This document shows positions 1-9,542 of a DNA stretch of 64,000 bases, piece after piece. The notes under the pieces are model-generated. The model searched no databases, was not told the origin of the DNA, and saw nothing but the letters and a program-made list of their open reading frames with translations. Position 1 is the first letter of the stretch; every line of letters starts with the position of its first letter. The DNA comes from Paraphysoderma sedebokerense (taxonomy: Eukaryota > Blastocladiomycota > Physodermatomycetes > Physodermatales > Physodermataceae). The stretch lies in contig JAHLJZ010000003.1 in the NCBI GenBank assembly GCA_025602915.1, positions 310,001 to 374,000 of the forward strand, written 5' to 3'. The position numbers and the translations under genes are program-made.

Positions 1-357
1 ACCAGTGGGCAACCGGTGGGGAATCTCGGCACCCGGCGTAAATACTGCTGCCGGCAAGTCACGTGCGGCTGGGAAAAGAGGGAACGTTTTCACTTTGTGC
101 TTTCTTCCCTGTCCGACGACCGATTGTCCTCTAGCCATTCCGCTGACTCTCCCCGCTTTCTTATCCGCACACTCATCTCTGTCCCACCTCCTGAAAGTGT
201 AACTCTGATAAATAAATATACTCTGTGTCCGCCGTCCTTTTTCCCTTCCCATTCCCTTCCTCCCATCCTCTCATCTCTCCCCTCATCCCTCCCTCTTATC
301 TTACTCACTGCATCCCCTTATATTTAACCCTGTTCTGTAATCAACGCCAATCTATTA
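1..357. other. Upstream region of the PAQR gene
   Basis: No gene is supported here. The stretch from about 90 to 320 is strongly pyrimidine-rich on the + strand (runs of CT, CCT and TTCC), as is common in fungal-type promoters and 5' UTRs, and an AT-rich patch (about 205-220 and 318-326) precedes the first ATG. The small open frames on both strands are low-complexity by-products of the CT bias. Confidence 0.5.
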
Positions 358-1797
358 ATGTCCGCCTCCAGTTCACCGGAACGCTCGGCTACCTCTGCTG
401 AATCAACTCAATTGCGGAGAAGGGAACGAGATAACCCCTCCATGAACAAACATTCAGACACTTCCTCGGATGCCAATCCGACCATCCATAAAATTTGCTC
501 TTCTGGTACATTCTCGCAGTCCCCGACGGACTCAAATGAAACCCTCACGCAGTACTGTTCTCAGCAATGTCCTCACTCTACCAATCCTTCAGTTACAAAG
601 GGCTATCAGCCAATTAGTTCGAAAAGCCGAAAATTGCGATTGTATGTATTCGTGTTTATAAAAGTATTACTCAAGCAGTCATCCATAAGTGTGTTCTCAT
701 TCATGTCCTTTTTGCTACAGATATCGCTACGAAGAACTCCCGCCATATCTTCAGGACAATGAACATATTAAAACAGGGTAAAGCCAGTTTCTTACAGATA
801 TCACTAAATTATTATCAGTATCACTCAAACTTCTATATCGTCATCTTCAGATATCGTGCCAACTATACATATCAAGAATCCTGGCTCAGTATTTTCCGCA
901 TCCATAATGAAACAGGTGATTATTTATTTCGGATTCAGAATCTCATAGATACTGTGTAATGATGTGTAATCTTTATAGGAAATATCCACACACATCTGCT
1001 CGGCTTTGTGTATTTCATTGGCTTACTTGTGGCATCGATTATGCATCTCCCGCAAGGCGCCGACAAATGGGATCATCTAATCCTAGGATTGTTTTTGCTT
1101 TCCGCTTGTAAATGTTTTTTATTTAGGTGAGTGATAATTCTCAAAATTTCGCCATATCCTGACTACTGACTCGAATTCTGTGATAGTACATTATTTCATA
1201 CCCACTTTTGTAATTCGAAAGATGCGTTCGTCAAATTCGGATGTCTCGATTATGCCGGGATTTCAATACTGATTTGTGGATCTGCCTCAGTCGTTACGTA
1301 CTACGCTTTCTACTGCCACTTTACCTACAGAGCTGTCTGGCTCAGTTTGCTCGTATCCATCAGCAGCGTTGGAATTTTCGGGCCAATGTTTTCAGTCTGG
1401 GCTACACCTAGGTTTAGACTCTGGAGAACCTTAATTTATATTGCTTCTGGTGTACTGAGTGGGTTGCCGGTTCTACACTACTTGATTCAGTTTGGAGTTC
1501 CTGATGTAACCGGTTGGGCATTGTATGGGTGGTTCGTCATGGGATTCACATATATATTCGGCGCCATGGTACTATACACTTTACCTTTCTTTCCACTAAT
1601 AGCGTAGCTTGGCTAATCACATAACTATTTAGATTTACGCTTTTAAGATACCCGAATGTTTTGCCCCCGGAAAGTTTGATTTCATCGGCCACTCTCATCA
1701 ATGGTGGCACATCTGTGTTGTTGCTGCTGCTTACGTTCATTACATTTCGTCGGTCGAATTACTCTCCTGGCGCTTAACACAGGGTTGTCCTGTTTAA
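358..1797 (+). CDS. PAQR / adiponectin-receptor-like seven-helix membrane protein
   Basis: Predicted progestin/adipoQ-receptor (hemolysin III superfamily) membrane protein; known members act as zinc-dependent ceramidases or lipid sensors (yeast Izh proteins, animal AdipoR). Six exons: 358-641, 721-777, 851-915, 979-1126, 1187-1568 and 1633-1797; they sum to a clean 366-residue frame. The N-terminal ~95 residues are hydrophilic and Ser/Thr-rich. The family motifs then follow in order: [29 protein letters not shown], the Ser-x3-His zinc-site start STLFHTHFC, and the C-terminal [18 protein letters not shown], whose His residues complete the metal site. Hydrophobic helices fill the region between. 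No mutation of a metal ligand is seen. Subtype is not decided by the sequence alone, so I give no symbol. Confidence 0.93.
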
Positions 1798-1969
1798 ATT
1801 CTTTAACTTACCCCACAAGTTAGAATTGTTCAGATCGCCTTATTTGTAGAATATTATGTGATTTACGTGTACATTAAAATAATCAAAAAATCGTATGGAC
1901 GAAATGGACGGGATCGCTACAATTATTGATTGAAATTTGTCATAATATTCTTTCCATTTCAATATACAG

Positions 1970-2975
1970 TTATCCTTCTAATCTACATACTTTTCGATAC
2001 TCGATCACTGTAATTGGAGTAACAAAAAAGAATGTCCGTGTTAAGGACTTGAACCGAGTCCAACAACTAAAGTCTTTGAACTTACCACCAGTTTGTGGAC
2101 ACTGCATTTCTTGCCAACTTATTGGAATCATAGTGGCTCCTGCTTGGCTTTGAGCGAATATAACTCCCAAGTCGTTTCGCGCAGTTGAAAGAAGGTACGA
2201 CGCAGACTCCCCTAAAGATATCACTTGGGCTCGAACTTATTGAATTAGAGTAATATTTTAGCAATCAGAGTTCAATACGCAACATGACAAATCAGAACAA
2301 TACACACTTATATCACCAGGTCTAAATGATTTGGATATTTGTACTTTATCTCTTTCGGTCGCTCGAACATCTTGAATCCTGAATAGACGAAAGAAGCAAT
2401 AACGATTGTCAACTGAATCCTTCTTTGACGCAACACCAAAACCATAACATACCGTATTATACCCTCAAAGTTTTCCTTGACGGGAACATTCCCTACAGCC
2501 ATGATAGCAACATGAGCCGTCCTTGTCGTGATCCTCCTGACTTTACCCATGACGATCGCATCAATTGTTGGTATCGAAGACTGCTCTCGTTGTCTCGTTA
2601 TCTGTATTATATTCTTTAGAGAAAAAGGTCAGTATACTATCAATTGGTAATAAAATTCGTATTGAAATAATCAATCGCAATGAAGGTCTGTAAAGTAACA
2701 TGAAATCTCTGCAAATCGACGGAATCAGTATTCGCATATACCTTTTCACTATGAGGAATAACCTTCTTAAATCCTATAACAGCAGCATATACATGGTTGT
2801 CTTTGATATAAGTCCCTTGTCCGGCTCTATACTCTGATGCGAGACCTGTTCAATTCGAGGTGATTCAGAAGTTAGCCACAAGGCACGATTGAAATCAAAC
2901 TCGTTCAAAAGTATATATATTACCAAGGCGTTGTCCTGGTGTTACGAAATCTTTGGTTTGCGACTGTATACTCAT
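1970..2975 (-). CDS. CSL4: RNA exosome cap subunit Csl4 (EXOSC1)
   Basis: S1-domain cap subunit of the nuclear and cytoplasmic RNA exosome, which threads RNA to the 3'-5' nucleases. Exons on the minus strand: 2975-2924, 2845-2742, 2601-2453, 2378-2308, 2235-2086 and 2007-1970, giving 187 residues. The N-terminal Csl4 domain reads FVTPGQRLG then YRAGQGTYIKDNHVYAAV. The S1 domain holds MGKVRRITTRTAHVAIMAV and FEGIIRIQDVRATERDKVQ, followed by FRPGDIIRAQVISLG and the terminal zinc-ribbon-like segment ending MQCPQTG and RKVCRL. That last part keeps two Cys rather than a full four-Cys site. Length matches the family (about 190-200). The stop lies 172 bp from the convergent PAQR stop. Confidence 0.94.
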
Positions 2976-3150
2976 TTTACTTAAATATGAGGTGTCCTTA
3001 TGCAAAGAAACGGCCTTCTACATTAAGAGACGGGTGGTTGTCGAGGTAAACAAGGTGGTTGCTAGGCAGTATTCCTTGTCTTGCGGTCAAGTTCAATCGC
3101 CTTCAAACCTCGTAACGAACAAGCAACTGACATCTGTAGCAATTTTCATT

Positions 3151-3422
3151 ATGAATACTTTAGCCAAATTCGCAACTTTTACTCAGAGAGTTCTTGTCAC
3201 AGGTTTAGTTGGCATAACCGCTGTTGGATTATTCGGTAAGCTCGCTATCTTCTCGATTATTATATAAATCTACGCTTCTTTTACGTTCACGGATGTCAAT
3301 GACTTCGATATGAAAGGCTTATTTACAACTATTTGAATATAGGTATTTCTCAAGCCATTACAAACCGAATGGCCACTGCAAGAAGTGCCAAGGAAGAAAG
3401 AGAACGTACAGCCGCCCAATAA
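3151..3422 (+). CDS. 54-residue single-pass membrane protein, possibly mitochondrial (COX14-like)
   Basis: A small two-exon gene (3151-3235 and 3343-3422) encoding 54 residues. It has a short basic start, one hydrophobic helix around residues 13-29 (VLVTGLVGITAVGLFG) and a charged, arginine-rich tail ending ERERTAAQ. Size and plan (short N-terminus, one helix, charged C-terminus) resemble small inner-membrane assembly factors such as Cox14, but the sequence is too short for me to assign it. The intron has a GT donor (GTAAGC) and an AG acceptor and the frame closes exactly, which supports a real gene. It lies head-to-head with CSL4, 175 bp between start codons, so the two probably share a promoter region. 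Confidence 0.6.
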
Positions 3423-3687
3423 TTAGATGAATGGAATTGCTGTCACTCCTATCTAATGCTACGGAGCTTTTAAGGCTTTTCGAGAACAATATTTTAGCTC
3501 AATAGTTCTCAATCCATGTAGTCATATAGTATCCGAATCTCTGTACATAATAGTCTCTGAATCAAGTGATGTCATCGACTCGAATCGTCGTTAACTCAAA
3601 TATAAACTAGTATGGCTTGCCTGCCACCATGCATATTCCTTCATCTATTACTTGCATCCAGTATTACCTTCTGATTCATAACCTAAC

Positions 3688-5230
3688 ATGGCTGGTCGTT
3701 CTGTTATTTCTGCTTTGAAGAAAACTCAAATTGCGGAATACTTGGAGGTAAGCCAGCGGTTTTATGTATGCTGCGCCTAACAGCTTCTGAAGGATCACAC
3801 ATAGATTCCAATCCAACGGGAGCATAGCCCCGTCACAATTAATTCCAATGTCTCTGTAGAGAAAGCATTGAAGGTATGATTTAATTTCACGTCAGGCATT
3901 ATGTATAATTATACAGACAAGCGGTCTGTCGTAGGTGTTGAACGAGCATCGGATCTTATCGGCACCAGTTAGAGACGAAGATAGTGGTGATTTGATAGGT
4001 ATGATACTGAATTTGAAATCACTTTCATAATTTTGTATGTAATGAAGGAGCTTGGTAGGACTGGTTGACATGCTTGATATTATCTCGTTCGTTTTGAAAA
4101 TCGTTTCGCGACATGAGGACGTTACTTGTGACCCCGACAAAGCAGATTATACTTCCTGGATGGACGATAGCGAACATTTAAGGGAGAAAGGAAGGCTATT
4201 AAAGTCTGAGAAAATTCTGAATATCATCAGTGAGTTGTTTTCCAGATCAATTCAGTCTGGACTCGTCGATTAACCTTGAGGCCTGGATCTGCAGATAGTT
4301 CCAAATCAGATCCTTTCTTCCCTGTCAACGACGTCGGAACACTCTATCAAGTCGTGGAAGATGTGTTTCAAAGGGTTTGCTCCAGTTGTCTCAGTCGAAT
4401 GAAGCAGTAGATCAGTTAATTAAGAATTTGCGACGACGATTGCCAATGTAGGGAATTCAACGCGTTCCGGTCCTCGATTCTAATAAACACATTGTCAATG
4501 TAATTTCTCAGTTCGACATTATCAAATTTCTGACCATTCATGTCGATAAACATAGCGAAATGCTGAACAAGTACGCCTTTCTTTCCGTGATTCGGGAAAT
4601 CTCTCATTTTGAAATCTCATGCATCATTTCTCCGTCAGAACTGTTCAAGAGTTGAAACTAGGGAGTCAAGATTTTACGAAAATGGATATAACAGGATTAG
4701 CTATTCATGGGTTCTGTCTTATATCGAAGCATAAACATTTGGGTGTTCCGGTTGTATCACCGAGAAACGGAACAATTTTGGCGAACCTTTCTGCCGCCGA
4801 TCTTCAAGTCAGAACTGATTTACTTTGAGTCTTTGACAAGTCACATTTGCAGACTAACATCTCTTAAATTAAATCAGGTTGATTCCGGAAATATTATAGA
4901 TCTGTTGAAGCCCGTTTTTGAATTCATAGGATCCGATGTCAAAACGTCGGACCAGGACGCGATAAACTACAAAGGACTGGTTCGCAGCTTTACTAAGGAT
5001 GCAGCCTGAAATTAACTTCTGGCTAAACTCTTTCCTTCAATTAGCGTATGCCTCCATCAATTGTAACCCCAAAGACCGACCTCGGTACTGTTCTCGAAAA
5101 AATGACACTCCATCATATCCATCAATTATATGTGGTCAACGATGTTTTAAAACCGACTGGTATAATTACGACCACAGATATTATGAAGCTGTTCGCTCGT
5201 GTTTCAGATAAAGGAGAAATCGAAGAATAA
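3688..5230 (+). CDS. CBS-domain protein, AMPK-gamma/SNF4-like
   Basis: Tandem CBS-motif protein of the kind that binds adenine nucleotides; AMPK gamma subunits and Sds23-type proteins are the best-known relatives. Nine exons (3688-3747, 3805-3873, 3935-3998, 4059-4229, 4295-4374, 4452-4570, 4639-4807, 4878-4979, 5045-5230) sum to 339 residues without a stop. CBS hallmarks are: SVEKALKVLNEHRILSAPV, then GLVDMLDIISFV (motif 1); GIQRVPVLDSNKHIVNVISQ (motif 2); LGVPVVSPRNGTILANLSA (motif 3); and IHQLYVVND with GIITTTDIMKLF (motif 4). Four motifs make two Bateman modules, the AMPK-gamma layout. I cannot tell a kinase subunit from a stand-alone CBS protein from sequence alone. Confidence 0.82.
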
Positions 5231-5364
5231 TCTACAATTTACATGGATGATTGACAAAATCATTGATGCAGTTAGCAAAGGAAGATGTTATACCACCCTC
5301 AGACACGACTGTTGAATAAATTCTTCCAATTAGTTTCTTTTGCTTTCAATTATTTACATCATTC

Positions 5365-5692
5365 ATGGGGCGAAACTCTATTTCTACTCTCACTGTATTT
5401 GATAGCAGTGAAGCGGTATTGGGTATTGTGAAGCTTACTCGAAAATAATTGTGCCAATTTAGATGCAGCTACACAAATCTTCCCCGGCTGGAGTGATGCA
5501 GCTATCCCTGCCCTAATATTTATGGGGAAAGATGCGTTGGACTTGGGATATTTATGGCAAGTCGACTCGCAAAGTATAGGTGCCAAAGGTGATACTGGTC
5601 ACGCGCGTCGTAAACAAAGATTATGTATTTTGGAAAGTCGTGATGCTCAGTTTGAAATAATAAAACTCCATTTCACCTGTTCATCAATATAG
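5365..5692 (+). CDS. Possible small spliced gene of unknown function
   Basis: The 505 bp between the CBS gene and uS7m hold an open + strand stretch (about 5436-5692) that looks protein-like, with motifs FPGWSDAAIPALIFMGKDAL and LGYLWQVDSQSIGAKGDTG and a stop at 5690-5692. An ATG at 5365 opens a short frame (MGRNSISTLTVFDSSEAV) which could be joined to it through a GT...AG pair near 5418-5458, but that intron would be only about 40 nt, shorter than most in the window. I recognise no family. The opposite strand is also open for 75 codons, so strand is not certain. Treat as a candidate only. Confidence 0.3.
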
Positions 5693-5735
5693 TTTATCAA
5701 TATTTTCTCATCTTTAGTTAGGCGATTGAAACAAC

Positions 5736-6356
5736 ATGATATCGCAATTTCGAATTATATCGTCGAGGGCATCAAACACTTTCAAACCCATCCTCAACCA
5801 AGGTATACCTATCAACACTCCTACTCACATATTGCTCCAATCTCGGTTTGCATGGCGTGGCATACCCAATAGTCCAACTACCAAGGCCATCGAATTATTT
5901 AACAAACATCCGGATTCTCCTCATCTCCATCGACACGATCCGCTCATCACTCAAGCAGTGAATCTGCTCATGAGGCATGGCGAGAAATCTAAAGCTCAGA
6001 ATTTAATCAACAAAACATTTATAGAATTGAGAAACAAGTCCAATCGCAATCCATCGGATTTGTTTGCCAAAGCTGTAGAATTGGCGGCTCCTTTGGTAGA
6101 GTGCACATCCTTCAAAAGGGGATCTAAAGTCTTGCAGATACCTAAAGCTTTAACGGAGAGGCAGAAGAATCGGCGAGGGATATTGTGGATACTAGAAGCA
6201 GCAGGAAAACGAAGCGATAAACAGTTTGAAAAAAGATTAGCCAACGAAGTATTGGCGGTTTTGGACGGAAGCAGCGGCGTGATTGCCAAAAAGCAACAAA
6301 TTTATAAGACAGCGTTGGCGAACAGGACGAATGTCAGCATCAAATTCAATTTGTAA
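5736..6356 (+). CDS. RSM7: Mitochondrial small-subunit ribosomal protein uS7m
   Basis: Intronless gene of 206 residues. uS7 binds the 3' major domain of small-subunit rRNA and nucleates head assembly. The first ~35 residues are Arg/Ser/Thr-rich without acids (MISQFRIISSRASNTFK), a plausible mitochondrial presequence. The S7 core follows: HDPLITQAVNLLMRHGEKSK, LFAKAVELAAPLVECTSF, then KVLQIPKALTERQKNRRGI, and EKRLANEVLAVLDGSSGVIA. The last matches the family's C-terminal helix region, where a Lys/Arg-rich end is also typical. The start is the first ATG, about 15 bp after an in-frame-neutral AT tract. The stop is 85 bp from the convergent hydrolase stop. Confidence 0.93.
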   Translation: MISQFRIISSRASNTFKPILNQGIPINTPTHILLQSRFAWRGIPNSPTTKAIELFNKHPDSPHLHRHDPLITQAVNLLMRHGEKSKAQNLINKTFIELRNKSNRNPSDLFAKAVELAAPLVECTSFKRGSKVLQIPKALTERQKNRRGILWILEAAGKRSDKQFEKRLANEVLAVLDGSSGVIAKKQQIYKTALANRTNVSIKFNL

Positions 6357-6441
6357 AATAATAATGTTAGACAGAATTTTATGTTCTTTTAAATTAGTCG
6401 CATCTACTCTTCACAAATGTTTGCTTTACACTTCCAGACGT

Positions 6442-7651
6442 CTATGAGCATATACGATTCACCCAGGCTACTATAGTATCTTCTAACTCAATTGATAGAG
6501 GCTCGGTCATTTGACTTCTGTATTCCTTCTTCACGTTCATAAGAGTGACAGGAGTTTCTTGATTTCGCAGCAAATGCGACATCTTCGGAATGACTTTCGC
6601 TTCAACGGACTTGGCTGATGTCAAATCATCCTTTGCTTTGGCAACAAAACTGGCATCACACTGTACATCTAAAATGGGATAGGTTCAATACAGAATCAAA
6701 GAAAAGGCGGTGCTGTAGAAGAATTTTCATGAATACCGCTAGTTACCTTTTTCTCCAGTGAGTACTAATATATGACAGGTCAATCTCTTGGATTGAGCTA
6801 CCGGGTCATATTTACTGTGTTCCCGTAGCCACTTTGCATTCGTCTTAACCAATCCGAAAAAGGAACGAATGACATCCTCTTGACTGTTTACGACATCTTG
6901 TACTTGCTTCTCCCCGTCTCGCTCGATTTTGCCCGGCACTCGAAACAGACGCAGCAGGCCACCAAGAACACCAGGCGCAGTTTTCATTTCCTCAACAATT
7001 TGCTTTCGTTGGTACGCTCCAGCTTCCAAAAGGGAGCAGCCATAACCGGCGATGAATGCAGCCCCGAGAGGGGGATTGGACGTGATTTTTTCACAGATTA
7101 AAGGAATGATCATCGCTCCTTCGCTGTGGCCGAGAATAATGATTTTGCTTGGGTCAACTCGAGGATGTTGGGTTAAGTACATGTACGCTTTGTATGCATC
7201 TTCAACTAAATCATAAAGTCCTGCAGCAAAAGGACCAGTCAAGGCCTCATCCTAAACCGATGTGGCAATGATGAGCAGACATACCTGCTTTCCAATAAAT
7301 ATCTTCACCACCTTCATATTTTCCCCATTCTGCCTTCCAGGCTTTCTTTTCGATGATACTTTCGCCTACCCCTCTCTTGTCGTACCTGAGCACCACCGCA
7401 TTGCATTTTGACGACAAGAGATGGGATAACTGATTGTACACGCCTAAGCAATCCGAGGTTTTTTTGCCGTTTCGGTACACCGTTCCATCTCTGTCAATTG
7501 GGCCACTGCCGACTACGAGGAGGACAGCAGGGAGTTTTGACTCAGATTTTTCGGTTGATGGGATAGCAACAGTAGCGGATATCTGTAAAGGGATGCGCTC
7601 ATTGGGATCCGAGGTCGGCACCACTTCGCGGCCAGTGAAGGAGACAGCCAT
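6442..7651 (-). CDS. Alpha/beta hydrolase (dienelactone-hydrolase/esterase-like)
   Basis: Three exons, 7651-7285, 7220-6747 and 6668-6442, give 355 residues. The first acceptor at 7221 restores the frame as KAG-LYDLVEDA, which fits the family and a 64-nt intron. Hallmarks: oxyanion-loop region LLVVGSGPIDRDG, strand VVLRYDKRGVGES, nucleophile elbow ILGHSEGAM (G-H-S-E-G; catalytic Ser), acid region around LVLTGEKD, and a late His in KMSHLLR. No signal peptide, so probably cytosolic. Substrate is unknown. Proteins of this kind are widespread in bacteria and fungi; codon use does not look different from its neighbours, so I see no direct sign of recent transfer. Divergent from MRH4. Confidence 0.88.
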
Positions 7652-8098
7652 CTGGGAGGTAGGATGGTTCGACTAGTCGAGGGAAGTGCTGTTTCTATCG
7701 TCGCACATAAGGCGGAATGGAAGGCAGAGGCGGGGAAGCAGCAGTGACGGCGGGGTCGACAGTCGCGGGCCATCGCATTCTTCGATTCAGATTCGACTCC
7801 TTCGTTCATTTCGGTGTCCGCACTGCGTACGCTCGCCTCTATTATAGCACAAATGCAATGGAAATCACTATGGAATGGTACATAATTACGAGCTAAGGGT
7901 TTGAGCACAACACTCTGTAATGCAAATAACCCAGGATACATATAAAAAGAATCACCTCTGAAAAGCCGCTCAGGGCGCAATCTTTTTAAAAATTCTGGCA
8001 TTCTGCCTTCCCGGGTCGGACGACGCTTAATTTTACGATTATATCGTTCGCTGCTCTTTTTGACTGCTTTAAATCACCCAGCCGTCAAAATTCACAAC
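7652..8098. other. Divergent promoter region, hydrolase (-) / MRH4 (+)
   Basis: 447 bp between two start codons on opposite strands. A long minus-strand open frame (7513-8001) runs through it and overlaps the hydrolase first exon in another frame; it has no family features and I regard it as chance. I see no RNA gene or repeat here. Confidence 0.5.
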
Positions 8099-9472
8099 AT
8101 GCCACCGATTGCTCTTCATATATCTAGGAGGTCTCTCTTTCGATTTACACTGTATCGCAGATGGTTCTCCTCGAATTCAGAGTCTTCCGATTTCGGGTCT
8201 CTCTTGCCACCACTACTTTCTTCAGGCTTAAAACAAAAATTCTCAATCACAGCTCCGACGCCCATTCAGTCGCAAATTCTAACGCAATTTGCGGAATCGT
8301 CCAAAGATCTTATTATTCGTGATGTTCCGGGGACTGGAAAAACTTTTGGCCTTCTCTTGTGTCTTCTTTCGTCCTTCAACTCAACTCACCAGCAGGGATT
8401 GCCGTCCATCATCAGGCATTCTTATATTATTTCGCCGAAACATTTATTTATAGTGCCATCAATGGAACTTGCGAATCAGATATACGGATGGGCTACTCAG
8501 TTGGTTCCCGAAGTGGCCGATAACTCTATTGATTCGATCATTCAATGTCACAATTCAATCCGCAATGACTCAAGTTCTCAGTCGATCAAATCACCCTTCT
8601 CCGCTCCACATATTCTAATATCTACTCCTGGCCTCTTGTGTAATTCAATCACCTCAAATGAAATTTCGATAGAGAGATTATCAACCATAGTGATCGACGA
8701 ATTGGATAGAATTATTCCGCCGTGGCCCCAGTTCGATAAAAAGAAACAAAAAGTTAGAAAAAGTAGGCCAAAGAAAGGAGAGTTGGTATTAGATTATATT
8801 TATAAACACCATATTCGACAGTTTGATCATCATGATCCAAAGTCAAATTCAGCTCGTTCCACATCCCCAACACCTCGGCCGCGATTGATTGCAGCGTCGG
8901 CTACTTTCAATTCTAATTTAAAAATATATTTAAGATCATCCGGTTGGATTCGGCGACCAGAGTTCTTGGATCTATCTGGTGGAATCAAGATTTCGCCTAA
9001 TTTGAAGTTTCAGGTCTTGTCGGTCCCAGGCTCTGACGATTTGCAGGCAAACCCTGATACAGCTCGATCGATTTTGATATCAAAACTTTTAGAACATTGC
9101 CGGAATAATCATATTAATCGTACCCTCCTGGTTCCTACTCTCGATATAATTTCTGTCAGCGAACTACATCGCCAACTTTCGGATATTGGAGTTCAATCGC
9201 AAATATTATCTGGCTCGACGAAACCGTCACATTCAAATCTGTCCACCAAGTCGCAGCAATCCCCCAATATGGCAATTATTTCGCCTACATCGTTGCAGGG
9301 AATAGATTCTCAGTTCGAGCACGTGTTTGTCCTTGGTAAACCAAAATCCCCTTCCGAATTAAGTCAATTTGCTGGGCGAGTGGGGAGGATGGGAAAACCA
9401 GGAAATGTTGTCTGTATAGTAAAGGAAGGTGACGTTGAATCAATGCATAAATTGATTGATTTTGTGAAATGA
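8099..9472 (+). CDS. MRH4: Mitochondrial DEAD-box-type RNA helicase, MRH4-like
   Basis: Intronless, 457 residues from the ATG at 8099. The first 30 residues are Arg/Ser-rich and acid-free (MPPIALHISRRSLFRFTLYR), a convincing mitochondrial targeting peptide, which decides this start over the in-frame non-ATG codons upstream. Helicase motifs in order: Q motif TAPTPIQSQ, motif I (Walker A) DVPGTGKT, Ia PSMELANQI, Ib STPGLL, motif II DELD in place of DEAD, motif III SAT, then IV-VI with SPTSLQGIDSQF and FAGRVGRMGKPG. In yeast Mrh4 acts in late assembly of the mitochondrial large ribosomal subunit. Motif II with Leu-Asp instead of Ala-Asp keeps both acidic residues, so ATPase activity is still expected. 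Its stop is 70 bp from the convergent PHD gene stop. Confidence 0.88.
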   Translation: MPPIALHISRRSLFRFTLYRRWFSSNSESSDFGSLLPPLLSSGLKQKFSITAPTPIQSQILTQFAESSKDLIIRDVPGTGKTFGLLLCLLSSFNSTHQQGLPSIIRHSYIISPKHLFIVPSMELANQIYGWATQLVPEVADNSIDSIIQCHNSIRNDSSSQSIKSPFSAPHILISTPGLLCNSITSNEISIERLSTIVIDELDRIIPPWPQFDKKKQKVRKSRPKKGELVLDYIYKHHIRQFDHHDPKSNSARSTSPTPRPRLIAASATFNSNLKIYLRSSGWIRRPEFLDLSGGIKISPNLKFQVLSVPGSDDLQANPDTARSILISKLLEHCRNNHINRTLLVPTLDIISVSELHRQLSDIGVQSQILSGSTKPSHSNLSTKSQQSPNMAIISPTSLQGIDSQFEHVFVLGKPKSPSELSQFAGRVGRMGKPGNVVCIVKEGDVESMHKLIDFVK

Positions 9473-9542
9473 ATAATGCGACATGAAGAGTCCTTGTTAT
9501 ATTCGACATATAGATCGATGTATAAATACATTCTTTTTAATA

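Noticed and set aside
2036-2086. GGTTCAAGTCC (minus strand), B-box-like, in the last CSL4 intron
   Set aside because: No paired T stem and no tRNA-like fold around it; the intron borders fit exactly without it.
7251-7284. A 33-nt intron in the hydrolase
   Set aside because: It breaks the frame; the acceptor at 7221 gives a 64-nt intron and the conserved KAGLYDLVEDA.
7513-8001. 162-codon minus-strand frame upstream of the hydrolase
   Set aside because: Overlaps the hydrolase first exon in another frame, with low-information composition; the hydrolase frame has clear motifs.
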